DNA from: Thermoleophilia bacterium
GTDB lineage: Bacteria; Actinomycetota; Thermoleophilia; UBA2241
DNA: 64,000 nucleotides
NCBI GenBank assembly: GCA_041393415.1
Contig: JAWKKE010000003.1
Coordinates: 62,001-126,000, forward strand
Direction: 5' to 3'
Part shown: in pieces, positions 17,177-26,280 of the stretch
Layout of the letters: every line of letters begins with the position of its first letter
Position numbering within the stretch: the stretch's first letter is position 1
Translations under genes and position numbers: made by a program
Notes under the pieces: generated by a model
Told to the model about the DNA's origin: nothing
The model's database searches: none
Seen by the model: the letters and a program-made list of their open reading frames with translations, nothing else

Positions 17177-18195
17177 TTGTCCGTGGCTTCGGGCTTGTCC
17201 TCGAGATCGAGCCGGTCGGCCCTTCTGAGAGAGTCGCGAATGCGTAGCTCGTGAGGAAGACTGACGCAGAAGCGGAAGGCCACTTGGCTGCCGATCAGGC
17301 TCGGGACGCCGTTCTGGTCGACCTGGATCCAGCCGCGCCATGTGCCGACAAGATCCAGGTACCACGTTGCCTCTACGAGGTGGGTCTCGCCCGGCTGGAG
17401 CACCACCGCAGTGCGCGATCCCATGTCTCGAGTCGCGCCCGCGGGACCGCGAATCGCGAGCGTGATGCCGTCAAACGTGACCGGCTGATCACCGTTGTTG
17501 ACAATGGTGAATCGCGCCGTCATCGTGTCGCCGACGCGGCGTGCCTCGCTCAAGAGATCGACGGTGCCATCGAGTTCCAGGAGCCCAGGTTGCGTCGCTG
17601 GTACGGCGAGGCTGGCGTTTAGACGAGTGTCGAGAGGGTTGCCGCCGAGTTCGATCATGAAAGCAGTCACATTCGCGATCCACTCGTTGGTGCCTTCTGG
17701 ACAGTAGCGTGGAGCGATGGCGGAAACGGAGTAGAGACCGGATCCGTAGTACAGGCTGCCGGAGAGCCCCTCGGCTACCGCAGCGATTGCGTCAGCCCAC
17801 GAGGAGAAGTCGCTCTCGGGCCACGTTGGTCCGTAGAACCAGTTGAAAGCATTGTAGAGACACACGTCGCCGTTCTCGCTGTACAGGTAGGCACCGAAGC
17901 TAGACTCCGCGCCAGCGATTGCGACAAGGAAGGCCGGGTCTATGCCATGCTCGGCTCCCTCGGCGACGAAGGTTGCGCCGAGTCCCTGCATTGGCGACGC
18001 GTGTTCGGAGAGCAGTGCGTCAATACGGGCGGCGTCGGGGGTTGCATGCGCCGTCGCAGGCAGCACCACGCACAGCAACAGCACGAGGAATCCTGTTGCG
18101 AATCCCGCCACAGCGTGTTGACGGAGCGCCGAGAGGAGACGCTTCAGTCGATCGGTCGCGGCCGTCACGGGGGCATATCCTGTCAACATCAGCAT
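17173..18195 (-). CDS. Secreted lysozyme/transglycosylase-like protein with C-terminal beta domain
   Basis: 340 aa with an N-terminal export signal (hydrophobic FATGFLVLLLCVVLPATAHA). The domain after it (residues ~55-190) has GIDPAFLVAIAGAESSFGAY, the helix carrying the catalytic Glu of lysozyme-like or glucosaminidase enzymes, with YNAFNWFYG and WADAIAAVAEGL. Residues ~210-310 look like an Ig-type beta sandwich (RFTIVNNGDQPVTF). The role is probably peptidoglycan or glycan cleavage. TATACT ends 8 nt before the ATG, indicating a near-leaderless mRNA. Confidence 0.75.
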   Translation of the reverse strand: MLMLTGYAPVTAATDRLKRLLSALRQHAVAGFATGFLVLLLCVVLPATAHATPDAARIDALLSEHASPMQGLGATFVAEGAEHGIDPAFLVAIAGAESSFGAYLYSENGDVCLYNAFNWFYGPTWPESDFSSWADAIAAVAEGLSGSLYYGSGLYSVSAIAPRYCPEGTNEWIANVTAFMIELGGNPLDTRLNASLAVPATQPGLLELDGTVDLLSEARRVGDTMTARFTIVNNGDQPVTFDGITLAIRGPAGATRDMGSRTAVVLQPGETHLVEATWYLDLVGTWRGWIQVDQNGVPSLIGSQVAFRFCVSLPHELRIRDSLRRADRLDLEDKPEATDN

Positions 18196-18203
18196 ATCGC
18201 CTC

Positions 18204-18209
18204 AGTATA
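18204..18209 (-). promoter_or_regulatory. -10 hexamer TATACT before the lysozyme-like gene
   Basis: TATACT on the minus strand lies 8 nt upstream of the ATG at 18195, with no Shine-Dalgarno between them. Confidence 0.5.
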
Positions 18210-18293
18210 GCGCCAAGGTGCGCGCGCGGGCCTGTGTTGTAGTTCGGCCAGAGCAGGGCGGCGGAGAGGGCGGCGCGGTAGGATTACGAAGCG

Positions 18294-19409
18294 ATGTTGA
18301 CTTCCGACGCGTTGCGCGACGATGTACCACTACACGGCCCCCAGGTCATGCGCCTCATCGGCCGCGCGATTGCGCGGCACGAACTGGATCTGCACGGCCT
18401 CTCAGTCCTCACGGAGGCCGGTGTTGGGCTGCGCAGCCTAGCCCCTGTCATCGCGGCGCTCGCCGGTGCGGAGGTCTATGCGGTTGGGCGAGACACAGTT
18501 GTCGAGGCGCGCGCCGACGCGGAGCGAGAGACGCTGAGGTTGAGTGCGCTGGCGCTGGTCTCAGATCGTGTCCACGTGATTTCTACGCGTCTGCATGCGC
18601 CCCTAGATCGGATCGACATCGTTACTGATTCGCCCGGCGTACGTCCCATCGATGAGGCAGTGCTCCGTGCTCTGAACGAGAATGCCTGCGTCGTGCTCTT
18701 CCACGGTGCGAAGGATTGTCGCTCGCGCGACGTCGATGTGGCTGCATGCCGGCGTCTGCGTGTCGCCATTGCCGGAGTCGACGAAGAGGCGTTCAGCCTT
18801 CAGAGGTACGTCCCTGTGGCCGCGATTCGCGGACTGCTCGAGCTCGGCGTCGAGCTGGTTGGAGCGACGGTCGTCGTGGCTGGCGATGGCTCGGTGTGCG
18901 CGCACGCTGTGAGAGGGCTTGCGCGCGCCGGCGTGCGTGTCCTCGCGGCATGGCCGGAAACATCCGCACGGACGGCGTTGCTTGATGCCGAGAAGATCGG
19001 CGACCACTTGTCCGATGCATCGGTGTCGGCCTCTCTCACGCTGGCCGACGGGCTGGTGCTCTGCCCGCACGATCCCGATGTTCGCACTGTGGGCACTGCG
19101 GCTTGGATCGATGCGACGGCGCTCGCGGTGCAAGCGCCGCATATCGCCGTTGTGAGTCTCGGCGGCGAGATCGACAGGCGGGCGCTTGCAGGCAGGGCTC
19201 TGCGCTTCTGGCCTGCCGGAGGGCGCGGCGCGGCCGAGGACTTCCTGCCGCTGCCGCGCATCGAACGATGCGTGGCGGGTCTCAAGGTCGGAGAAGTAAT
19301 CACACGCGCGCGACGTCGCGGCTCGTCGCCGCTGGCGGCGGAGCAGTCGGCCGCTGCGATCGCCGGCGCCGAGTTGCTGCCACAAGATCTCAGCGTCCTG
19401 CGTCGCTAG
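18294..19409 (+). CDS. Unrecognised protein with Rossmann-like segments, first in glycan operon
   Basis: I do not recognise this 371-aa protein. Two stretches look like nucleotide-binding folds: GVGLRSLAPVIAALAGAEVYAVGR near residue 45 and VGATVVVAGDGSVCAHAVRG near residue 190, the latter like the NAD site of S-adenosylhomocysteinase or hydroxyacid dehydrogenases, though the GxGxxG spacing is degraded (GDGSVC). No signal or membrane helices are present. It is followed 2 nt later by the flippase gene and heads the polysaccharide operon. TAGGAT lies 9 nt before the ATG. A dehydrogenase or scaffold role is speculation. Confidence 0.6.
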   Translation: MLTSDALRDDVPLHGPQVMRLIGRAIARHELDLHGLSVLTEAGVGLRSLAPVIAALAGAEVYAVGRDTVVEARADAERETLRLSALALVSDRVHVISTRLHAPLDRIDIVTDSPGVRPIDEAVLRALNENACVVLFHGAKDCRSRDVDVAACRRLRVAIAGVDEEAFSLQRYVPVAAIRGLLELGVELVGATVVVAGDGSVCAHAVRGLARAGVRVLAAWPETSARTALLDAEKIGDHLSDASVSASLTLADGLVLCPHDPDVRTVGTAAWIDATALAVQAPHIAVVSLGGEIDRRALAGRALRFWPAGGRGAAEDFLPLPRIERCVAGLKVGEVITRARRRGSSPLAAEQSAAAIAGAELLPQDLSVLRR

Positions 19410-19411
19410 GT

Positions 19412-21130
19412 ATGTCGCGACGAGCACAATCTAAGAGTCACGGGTACTCGCTGCTCTTCAAAGACTCTGTGATCTACGGCGCGGGGCGTGCGCTGCAGAA
19501 GTTCCTTGTCGCGCTCCTTCTGCCCCTGTACACCGCCTTCCTTAGCCCGGCCGACTACGGCATTCTCGGGATGGTCGTAACGGTCACTACCTTCCTCGAC
19601 GTCTTTGTGACGCTCGGGTTTGACGTTGCCTTCAGCCGCTTCTACTTCGACGACAAGTCGCCTGAGGCTCGCTCTCGCGTCATCACGAGCACGTTTTACG
19701 TATCGACTGTCTATCCTCTTGTATTGCTGGGGGTGCTGGCTGCGCTCATGCCCTCCATCGCGCCGCATCTGCTAGGCGATGAGTATCGCGCCGGTGACTG
19801 GGTCTACTTCGATGTTGCGCTCCTCACGCTGTTCTTCAGTAACCTGAACGATCTCCCATTTACTCTCTTCCGGCTCGAGCACAAGCCCTGGCGGTTCAGC
19901 GTCTTCACTCTCGGGCGCGTCGGGGTGCAAGTCCCTCTCTCCGTGCTCTTCGTGGCCTCATTTCATTGGGGGCCGATGGGCGTTCTGCTCGCGAATCTGA
20001 TCACTGCCGCGGCGATCCAGGTGGCCCTGCTGCCGACATACATCCGCAAGATCGATTGGCGCTGGCATTGGCAGCTACTGCGTCCAATGCTCGCATTTGC
20101 GGTTCCGGCCCTCTTTACCGGCGTGTCGTTCTACTGGCTCAAACTCTCGGATCGGTACTTCCTCCTGCACTATCAAGGAAAGGCCGAGGTAGGCCTGTAC
20201 ACTGTGGCCAATTCGCTCGCGCAACCTCTCTACATCGTGCTCATGGCCTTCCGCATGGCTTGGCCGCAGTGGCACTACGCGCGGCTCCATGAGCCTGACA
20301 AACACCGGCATATGGTGGCGAGGAGTTCCACGTACTTCATGGCATTGAATGGCGCTGCGCTAGTCCTGATGGGGACGTACCTGCCGTTCGTCGTTCGCAC
20401 CTTCTTGAACCAGAGGTACTGGAGCGTTGGGCCGGTCACCTTCGTCCTTGCGTTCTCGATCGTTCTTTACTCCCTGTATTTCATCTTCTGGGTAGGCGCC
20501 AACGTGGCCAAGAAGAACCGCCTCGTCCCCGTCTTCTTTGCGCTGGCTTCGGCAATCAACATTGGGCTGAACTTCTGGCTTGTCCCGACCTACGGGATGT
20601 GGGCAGCGGCGTGGACGACGGTCGTCGGGTATACGGTGCTCGCGGTTTCCGTCTACTTCTACTCGCGTCACTGGTATCCGATCAACTATGAGTGGGCGCG
20701 GCTCCTCAAGGTCGTTCTTGCCACCGCGCTGACTCTTGCGTGTGTCTGGGGTGTGGCGCGCGCAAGTGGCGAATACGTGGCAATGCCCTACGATCAACTG
20801 GTCGTGCGCGCTCTCATCAAGACACCTTTGCTCCTGGTCTTCCCGCTGGTCTTGTGGGCGACGGCTTTCTTCGTCCCCGGTGAGCGCCGCCGCCTTGCTG
20901 ATGTGAAGCGGCGCTTGCTTGGGCGGTCGCCGGTAGCAGGGGTGGAGTCGGGCGACGAAGAGCGGCAGACTATGCAACATGGTGCGGCGCCGGAAGGTGG
21001 CGCCAAGGAGTCGCCTGTGGCGGCTGAATCACTGGCCGACGAGTGGGCGGCCGAGGAGGACGAACTGGAGATCGAGCAGGAGTTCGGTGGCGACATCGAT
21101 CCCACGGAAGGCGCGAGGGACAAGCAGTGA
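19412..21130 (+). CDS. Polysaccharide flippase (Wzx/MATE-like, MOP superfamily)
   Basis: Polytopic exporter of lipid-linked oligosaccharides, 572 aa with 12-14 predicted helices. It begins SLLFKDSVIYGAGRALQKF and has FLSPADYGILGMVVTVTTFL and FYWLKLSDRYFLLHYQGKAEVG, typical of the Wzx/RfbX group. The last ~80 residues form a cytoplasmic tail that becomes strongly acidic, longer than usual for the family. ATG 19412 lies 2 nt after the previous stop. The product moves the repeat unit built by the downstream glycosyltransferases. Confidence 0.92.
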   Translation: MSRRAQSKSHGYSLLFKDSVIYGAGRALQKFLVALLLPLYTAFLSPADYGILGMVVTVTTFLDVFVTLGFDVAFSRFYFDDKSPEARSRVITSTFYVSTVYPLVLLGVLAALMPSIAPHLLGDEYRAGDWVYFDVALLTLFFSNLNDLPFTLFRLEHKPWRFSVFTLGRVGVQVPLSVLFVASFHWGPMGVLLANLITAAAIQVALLPTYIRKIDWRWHWQLLRPMLAFAVPALFTGVSFYWLKLSDRYFLLHYQGKAEVGLYTVANSLAQPLYIVLMAFRMAWPQWHYARLHEPDKHRHMVARSSTYFMALNGAALVLMGTYLPFVVRTFLNQRYWSVGPVTFVLAFSIVLYSLYFIFWVGANVAKKNRLVPVFFALASAINIGLNFWLVPTYGMWAAAWTTVVGYTVLAVSVYFYSRHWYPINYEWARLLKVVLATALTLACVWGVARASGEYVAMPYDQLVVRALIKTPLLLVFPLVLWATAFFVPGERRRLADVKRRLLGRSPVAGVESGDEERQTMQHGAAPEGGAKESPVAAESLADEWAAEEDELEIEQEFGGDIDPTEGARDKQ

Positions 21131-22368
21131 CGTCACGTCGTAAGGTCCTGGTGGTGGCGAATCCGTATCCTCCAATGGTGTCCGCGGGCACGACGCGGGT
21201 CGTTCGCTTCTTGCGCCATCTTCCAGCTAGGGGCTGGGATCCGACGGTGCTCGCGGTGAGCGCGGACAGTATGGGGTCGCCCGTGTCCGATACGCGCGTC
21301 GTGCGGGCCCCTGTCTTCACGCCGCGCGTCTTGTTGCGCGGCGGGAGACGCAGCACACGCATCAATCGCTGGGCATGCGTGCCCGACCCGTACGTCACGT
21401 GGGTGGGGCCGGCGATTGCGCGCGGTGTGAAGCTCGCGGGCAAGCACGACTTCGACGCGATCTTTTCGAGTTCGCCGCGTCCGAGCGTGCATCTCGTCGC
21501 TGCCGCGTTGGCTGGATTCACAGGACTGCCCTGGCTCGCGGACTACCGCGACCCGTGGTCGACGTACCAGTTCCGAAAGCACCCGACTCGCGCGCATCAG
21601 AGCGCGCACCGGTTTCTTGAGGCGCGGGTGCTCCGCGAGGCTTCCTGGGTGACTGGGGTGAACCAGCCCATCGTTGACGACATCGTAGATCGTCACCCTT
21701 GGCTGGCGGAGTGCGCCAGCGTGCTCCCGAACGGGTACGACGTTGACGAAGACGTCGAGACGGTGAGTCTCGGCCCAGGGTTCTGGATTGTTCACACGGG
21801 GCGTCTCTATGGGCGAGAGGCGCAGGTCAACTCGTTCCTCACTGCGCTCGCCGTTCTGCCGGACGACGTCAAGGTGCTCTTCGTCGGTGTGGATGAGACC
21901 CGCGTCATGCCCGACGCGCACCGTCTCGGTGTTGCCGATAGGGTCCGAGTGGAACCATTCGTCTCTCACGGGCGTGCGCTCGGCTATCAGCGCGCGGCCG
22001 ACGGGCTGTTGCTCGTCAACGGACGGCGTCCGGAGTCTCTCTCGAGTAAAGTCTTCGAATATCTCGACGCCGGACCTCCCGTGTTTGCGATCTCGCCGGC
22101 CGGTTCCGCCGCGCGGGCGCTGTTCGAGGAGGTCGGTGGTGGCGTATGCGTGCTTCCGGACAGCGACATGGCGATGCCGCTGCGCGGGTTCGTCGAGAGC
22201 GTCCGTCTGGGCGAGGCGCCTCGTGCCTCTCGCCAGATGTTGTCGCGGTACGATGTAACCCGCTTGACGGATGAGCTGGCGGAGTTGCTTGAGCGCATTG
22301 CCGATGGTGCGCCTTGGTGGGCTCGTCGCAACATCAACGAACGGCCAGCTGGAGAGGTGTCGCAGTGA
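21127..22368 (+). CDS. Glycosyltransferase, family 4-like
   Basis: 413-aa GT-B enzyme. The N-terminal half has KVLVVANPYPPMVSAGTTRV and DAIFSSSPRPSVHLVAAAL; the C-terminal half has WIVHTGRLYGREAQVNSF, LLVNGRRPESLSSKVFEYLD and VFAISPAGSAARALFEE, the region binding the donor nucleotide sugar. The GTG start overlaps the flippase stop (GTGA). The sugar donor cannot be inferred. It belongs to the tightly coupled polysaccharide operon. Confidence 0.88.
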   Translation: MTSRRKVLVVANPYPPMVSAGTTRVVRFLRHLPARGWDPTVLAVSADSMGSPVSDTRVVRAPVFTPRVLLRGGRRSTRINRWACVPDPYVTWVGPAIARGVKLAGKHDFDAIFSSSPRPSVHLVAAALAGFTGLPWLADYRDPWSTYQFRKHPTRAHQSAHRFLEARVLREASWVTGVNQPIVDDIVDRHPWLAECASVLPNGYDVDEDVETVSLGPGFWIVHTGRLYGREAQVNSFLTALAVLPDDVKVLFVGVDETRVMPDAHRLGVADRVRVEPFVSHGRALGYQRAADGLLLVNGRRPESLSSKVFEYLDAGPPVFAISPAGSAARALFEEVGGGVCVLPDSDMAMPLRGFVESVRLGEAPRASRQMLSRYDVTRLTDELAELLERIADGAPWWARRNINERPAGEVSQ

Positions 22369-23876
22369 GGGCGAGATCGGCTGCGGCTGACACGCCTTCA
22401 TACGGTTCTCCGGGTCGTACGGTCGACCTCGTAGTGTTGTTCGCCGGAGGCGCACTGACCATTGTGTCGGCGCTTCTGTTTGTGTGGCGGCCTTGGGTGG
22501 CTGCCGCCGTCTTGGGCGTTCTCGCGGTTGTGTGCGCGTCTGTGATGAGCTGGCGGGCGTGGTCGCGCGTGCACATCGAAGATGCTCTCGTTGTGGGGCT
22601 GGTCTCGCTCCCTCTTCTCGCGCTGCTTGGGCCGTCGTTTGCGGTGCCGGGGGTGCCGCAACTCTTCGCCTATCGCATCGTCCTTCTCGCTGTCGGTTTC
22701 GTGGGCGCAACGTACTTGATCGTGCAGCCACGGCCGATATCGTTTGCGGCTCGCGATCTCGCATTGCCGATAACCTTGTGGGCGGCGTGGGCGGGTGTCG
22801 GCCTGCTTTGGGCTCCTGACAAGTCGGCGGCGCTGAACTACTTAGCCATCCTCGTCACTATGCTCGTGGTCATGGCCGCGACTGCAGCCGCTGGCGGCAC
22901 GTCCCGGCGCCTGCGAGCATTTGGGCTGACCATGCTCGGCGGCTACCTCTTCATTTTGGGATTCACGATCCTCGAGGCCACACTGGGCGTGCGCCTGCCG
23001 ACATCTCGTCTTTTCGACGCCGTGTCCTCCCAGTCATACGCCGTCACAAGTGTGTTTCATAATCAGAATGATCTCGCGACCTATATCGCGCTGTGTTGGC
23101 CCTTCATGCTCACTGCCTTCTTCTTCACGCGTCGCAAGCTGTGGCGCATTCTCAGCCTGCTATGCATTGCACTGGGTGCAATCGCTTTCGTGCGTACCGG
23201 TTCACGCTCAAGCCTTGTCGCTATTGGGTTCTCATCGATGGCGGCACTGGGGCTTTTCACGAATCTCGGTGCCCGGCTTGCAACGCGTACCGGCAAGCTG
23301 GTCGGCGGATTGGCGGTCCTCTTCTTGGTTGCCGCCGCCGGGTATCTGCTCTTCAACGATAGCGAGAGCGACATGTTGCGGCAGTTCCGACTCGAGTCGC
23401 TGATTGCTCAAGCCCAGGCGGGCAGCGGCTCGGGGGCGATCCGCACGAGTCTCACGAGTCGCGGCCTAGAGATCGTCGGCACGACCCATCTCCTTGGCGC
23501 CGGTCCGGGGCAGGCCGAGAGCATCATCGCCTCGGGCGTTGACGGTCTCGGCATCTCGAACCTCCATAATTGGTGGCTTGAGACCTACGCGAACGGTGGT
23601 CTCGTTGGATTCGCGCTCCACTTCGTGTTCTTCGTCGGCCTTGTGGCGGCGCTCTGGCCTGTGGCGAAGAACGCACCCGATCCGTTTCTGCGGTATCTTG
23701 CCAGCGGAACCGTCCTCGCGCTCATCGGTTACACGATCGGTGCGCTCGGCCCGAGCAGCGCTTTGAGCTTCGCCCCCATGTGGATTCTGTATGGACTCGG
23801 CTTGGCCGTTGTCTGCCGGGCTCGTTCGAGCAGTGTCTGCGACGGCAACGCATGCGTGGCGGTCAAGTCCGCATGA
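22365..23876 (+). CDS. O-antigen ligase / polymerase family membrane protein (Wzy_C)
   Basis: 503 aa with about eleven hydrophobic helices and one large extracytoplasmic loop. VFHNQNDLATYIALCWPFML and RTGSRSSLVAIGFS match the Wzy_C/O-antigen-ligase motif, and LGAGPGQAESII followed by SNLHNWWLETYANGGLVGF carries the conserved His region. It ligates or polymerises lipid-linked glycan outside the membrane. The GTG start overlaps the previous stop by 4 nt. With no evidence of lipopolysaccharide here, polymerase or ligation to a wall acceptor is the more likely job. Confidence 0.88.
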   Translation: MRARSAAADTPSYGSPGRTVDLVVLFAGGALTIVSALLFVWRPWVAAAVLGVLAVVCASVMSWRAWSRVHIEDALVVGLVSLPLLALLGPSFAVPGVPQLFAYRIVLLAVGFVGATYLIVQPRPISFAARDLALPITLWAAWAGVGLLWAPDKSAALNYLAILVTMLVVMAATAAAGGTSRRLRAFGLTMLGGYLFILGFTILEATLGVRLPTSRLFDAVSSQSYAVTSVFHNQNDLATYIALCWPFMLTAFFFTRRKLWRILSLLCIALGAIAFVRTGSRSSLVAIGFSSMAALGLFTNLGARLATRTGKLVGGLAVLFLVAAAGYLLFNDSESDMLRQFRLESLIAQAQAGSGSGAIRTSLTSRGLEIVGTTHLLGAGPGQAESIIASGVDGLGISNLHNWWLETYANGGLVGFALHFVFFVGLVAALWPVAKNAPDPFLRYLASGTVLALIGYTIGALGPSSALSFAPMWILYGLGLAVVCRARSSSVCDGNACVAVKSA

Positions 23877-25057
23877 AGGTGCTCGTCGTCTCGCACCTCT
23901 ATCCGTCACCGGGCGTGGAGCGCCATCTCTTTGTGCACGAACAGATCTTGGCCTTGCGCGACCTGGGTGTCGAAGCGAGGGTCGTATCGCCTACACCATG
24001 GGCTCCGCGGCTTCTTTGGCGCGATCCGCGCCAACGCCGCCGCGGCGAGAAGCCGCGCTCGGCAGTACGCGATGGGGTCGTTGCTGAGTATCCGCGCATG
24101 TTGCAGCTTCCGCGTCGACTCATGATGGACCGGCTGGGGGACTTGGCCTATCTCCACCTGCGTCGCTTGCCTTCGTTGGCGGGCGAGTGCGACTTGATTC
24201 ACGCACACCAAGCTCTGCCGGATGGGGCGCTTGCGCAGCGCCTTGCAGCCGATCTCGATGTGCCGTACGTGATCACGGTTCACGGTGCGGACGTGTATCA
24301 GCATCTGCCAGGTGGCGGATCGATTGCGCGGCGCACAGCGTCTGTGCTTGGAGGGGCGGATGCCGTGATGGCCAACTCGAGTGCTGTGGCGCAGCTGTTG
24401 GCCGACGTGGTGCCTGCGGAGCGCTTGAGCGTCGTACTGAACGGCACCACGGGTCTCGGTGAGGAGGCGCCACCTGCGTCGGATTTCCTTCCCGGCGTGC
24501 CGCTCGTGCTGACTGTCGGCTATCTAATCCAGCGAAAAGGCGTTGGCTATCTCATCGAGGCGATCGCACGTGTGCGTCGGCGTGGTAGCCCGGTGCAGCT
24601 GGCGATCGTCGGTGATGGTCCATTGCGTGCGGCTCTCGAGACACAGTCGGATAGGCTGGGAATATCGGACGCCGTACACTTCTTGGGTCGTCTTCCCCAC
24701 GCCCGGGTGCTGGCGCTCATGGCCCGGGCGGAGATCTTTGCGCTTGCGAGTTGGGACGAAGCTTTCGGTCTCGTCTACACCGAGGCCATGGGGCAGGGAA
24801 GGCCGGTAATCGCCGGCAAGGGTGAAGGCCCCGAGGACTTCATCATCAACGGGGAGAGCGGTTTCTTGGTGCCGCCACGGGACGTTGAGGCCCTGGCGAC
24901 GACCATCGCGGCGGTCTTGGACGACCGCGACACGGCCGCTCTTGTCGGCTCGGCTGGTCGATCGGCGGCGCTGGAGCTGGACTGGCGCCGGAACGCGCGC
25001 CTCACTCGTCTGGTCTATGAGGGCGCGCTTGCGGAGCACGCGAAGAGAGGTCGTTGA
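23873..25057 (+). CDS. Glycosyltransferase family 4 (GT1/GT4)
   Basis: 394-aa retaining GT-B glycosyltransferase. It has KVLVVSHLYPSPGVERHLFV, DLIHAHQALPDGALAQRLA, VPYVITVHGADVYQHLPG, VLTVGYLIQRKGVGYLIEA and the donor-site EX7E region ASWDEAFGLVYTEAMGQGRP. The ATG at 23873 overlaps the upstream stop by 4 nt. Family and fold are clear; the linkage is not. Confidence 0.93.
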   Translation: MKVLVVSHLYPSPGVERHLFVHEQILALRDLGVEARVVSPTPWAPRLLWRDPRQRRRGEKPRSAVRDGVVAEYPRMLQLPRRLMMDRLGDLAYLHLRRLPSLAGECDLIHAHQALPDGALAQRLAADLDVPYVITVHGADVYQHLPGGGSIARRTASVLGGADAVMANSSAVAQLLADVVPAERLSVVLNGTTGLGEEAPPASDFLPGVPLVLTVGYLIQRKGVGYLIEAIARVRRRGSPVQLAIVGDGPLRAALETQSDRLGISDAVHFLGRLPHARVLALMARAEIFALASWDEAFGLVYTEAMGQGRPVIAGKGEGPEDFIINGESGFLVPPRDVEALATTIAAVLDDRDTAALVGSAGRSAALELDWRRNARLTRLVYEGALAEHAKRGR

Positions 25058-26280
25058 TGCGCATCGATGAGTTCCTGATGAGGGCGACCAGACGAACGCC
25101 GGCGATGATCCTGCAAGTCTCGTGGGCCAACGGCTTGGACATCATGCGCGATCTCGCGCCCTTCGGGGTGCCCATGCTCGCCGTCGATGCCAACCCCCGC
25201 GCTCTGGGTCTGTATTCGCGTCTTGCGGCACCGCTCGTGTGTCCTGATCCTCGCGAAGAAGAGCAAGCGTTCCTCGAGTTCCTAGAGCGAGTGGGGAGGC
25301 GACTGCCTCGGCGCTGCGTTCTCTTTCCGACCCACGACCAGTTCGTCTGGCCGATCTCCCGTCATGCCGAAAGGCTCGAGCCCTGGTACATCATTCCATT
25401 CTCTCGCTGGGAGACGATGCGTCGCGTGTACGACAAGCGGGAGCAGATTGAGACCGCACAGAGAATAGGTGTCGATGTTCCGAGGACCGTGTTCATCGAC
25501 GGCGTCGATGACCTTGACAGGGGCGCGGAGGAGGTCGGGTTTCCGGCGATCTTCAAGCCCGTTGAGTCGCTGGCCTTCAAACTGCGCTTTCGTCGCCACG
25601 TGCTGGAGATCGCGTCGCGTGAGGAGTTGCATGCCGTCTACGAACGAGTTCAAGATTGCGGCACGCTGATGCTGCAAGACATCGTCCCCGGAGGAGACGA
25701 TGAGCTGTACACGTTCGGGTCCTATCTTGATGGCCGCTCACGGGCCCTGGCGCAGTTCACCGGCCACAAGCTCCGCCAGCACCCTCCACGCTTCGGCCAT
25801 GTGAGCATGGCGGTGAGTCGTTGGGTACCCGAGCTTGCCGCCGCCGGACTGCGTTTGCTCGGCGACCTCGGTTACCATGGTGTTAGCCAGGTCGAGTTCA
25901 AACGCGACCCCCGTGACGGACGTTTCCGGCTCATGGAGGTGAACGCGCGGCATTGGATGTGGCACAGTCTGGCGAGCGCCTGTGGCGTCAACCTGTCGCT
26001 CGCCGCCTATCGCGACGCTACAGGCGAGCCGTTCGTCTCCCCCCCGCAAGCCTACGACGGTCGCAAGTGGGTGGTCGCCATCACCGACGTGCGCGACGCT
26101 GTCTCGCGTTGGCGCAAGGGTGAGGAAGATATCACGGAGTGGCTGGGATCGTACCGTGGTGTGCGCGTCGACGGGCTGTTTTCTCTCCGCGATCCCCTGC
26201 CCGGAGCGATGCTTGCCGCGCGTCAGACGAACAAGATCGTGACGCAGAGGTTGCGCGGGCGGCGGCAGGTGGGCCCATGA
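25057..26280 (+). CDS. ATP-grasp ligase, paralog 1
   Basis: 407-aa ATP-grasp enzyme. The preATP-grasp domain (1-110) holds QVSWANGLDIMRDLAPFGVPM; the ATP-grasp core has GFPAIFKPVESLAFKLRF (ATP-contacting Lys), then MLQDIVPGGDDELYTFGSYL and RLMEVNARHWMWH (Glu and Asn metal ligands). The protein is soluble and has the layout of uncharacterised carboxylate-amine ligases found in glycan clusters. The ATG sits in TGATG at the previous stop. It is about half identical by eye to the next gene, so the two arose by tandem duplication. The substrate is unknown. Confidence 0.85.
   Translation: MRIDEFLMRATRRTPAMILQVSWANGLDIMRDLAPFGVPMLAVDANPRALGLYSRLAAPLVCPDPREEEQAFLEFLERVGRRLPRRCVLFPTHDQFVWPISRHAERLEPWYIIPFSRWETMRRVYDKREQIETAQRIGVDVPRTVFIDGVDDLDRGAEEVGFPAIFKPVESLAFKLRFRRHVLEIASREELHAVYERVQDCGTLMLQDIVPGGDDELYTFGSYLDGRSRALAQFTGHKLRQHPPRFGHVSMAVSRWVPELAAAGLRLLGDLGYHGVSQVEFKRDPRDGRFRLMEVNARHWMWHSLASACGVNLSLAAYRDATGEPFVSPPQAYDGRKWVVAITDVRDAVSRWRKGEEDITEWLGSYRGVRVDGLFSLRDPLPGAMLAARQTNKIVTQRLRGRRQVGP

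Noticed and set aside
21133..22764. 543-codon minus-strand ORF across the glycosyltransferase and ligase genes
   Set aside because: Arg/Pro-rich shadow of high-GC coding sequence; the plus strand has overlapping genes with family motifs.
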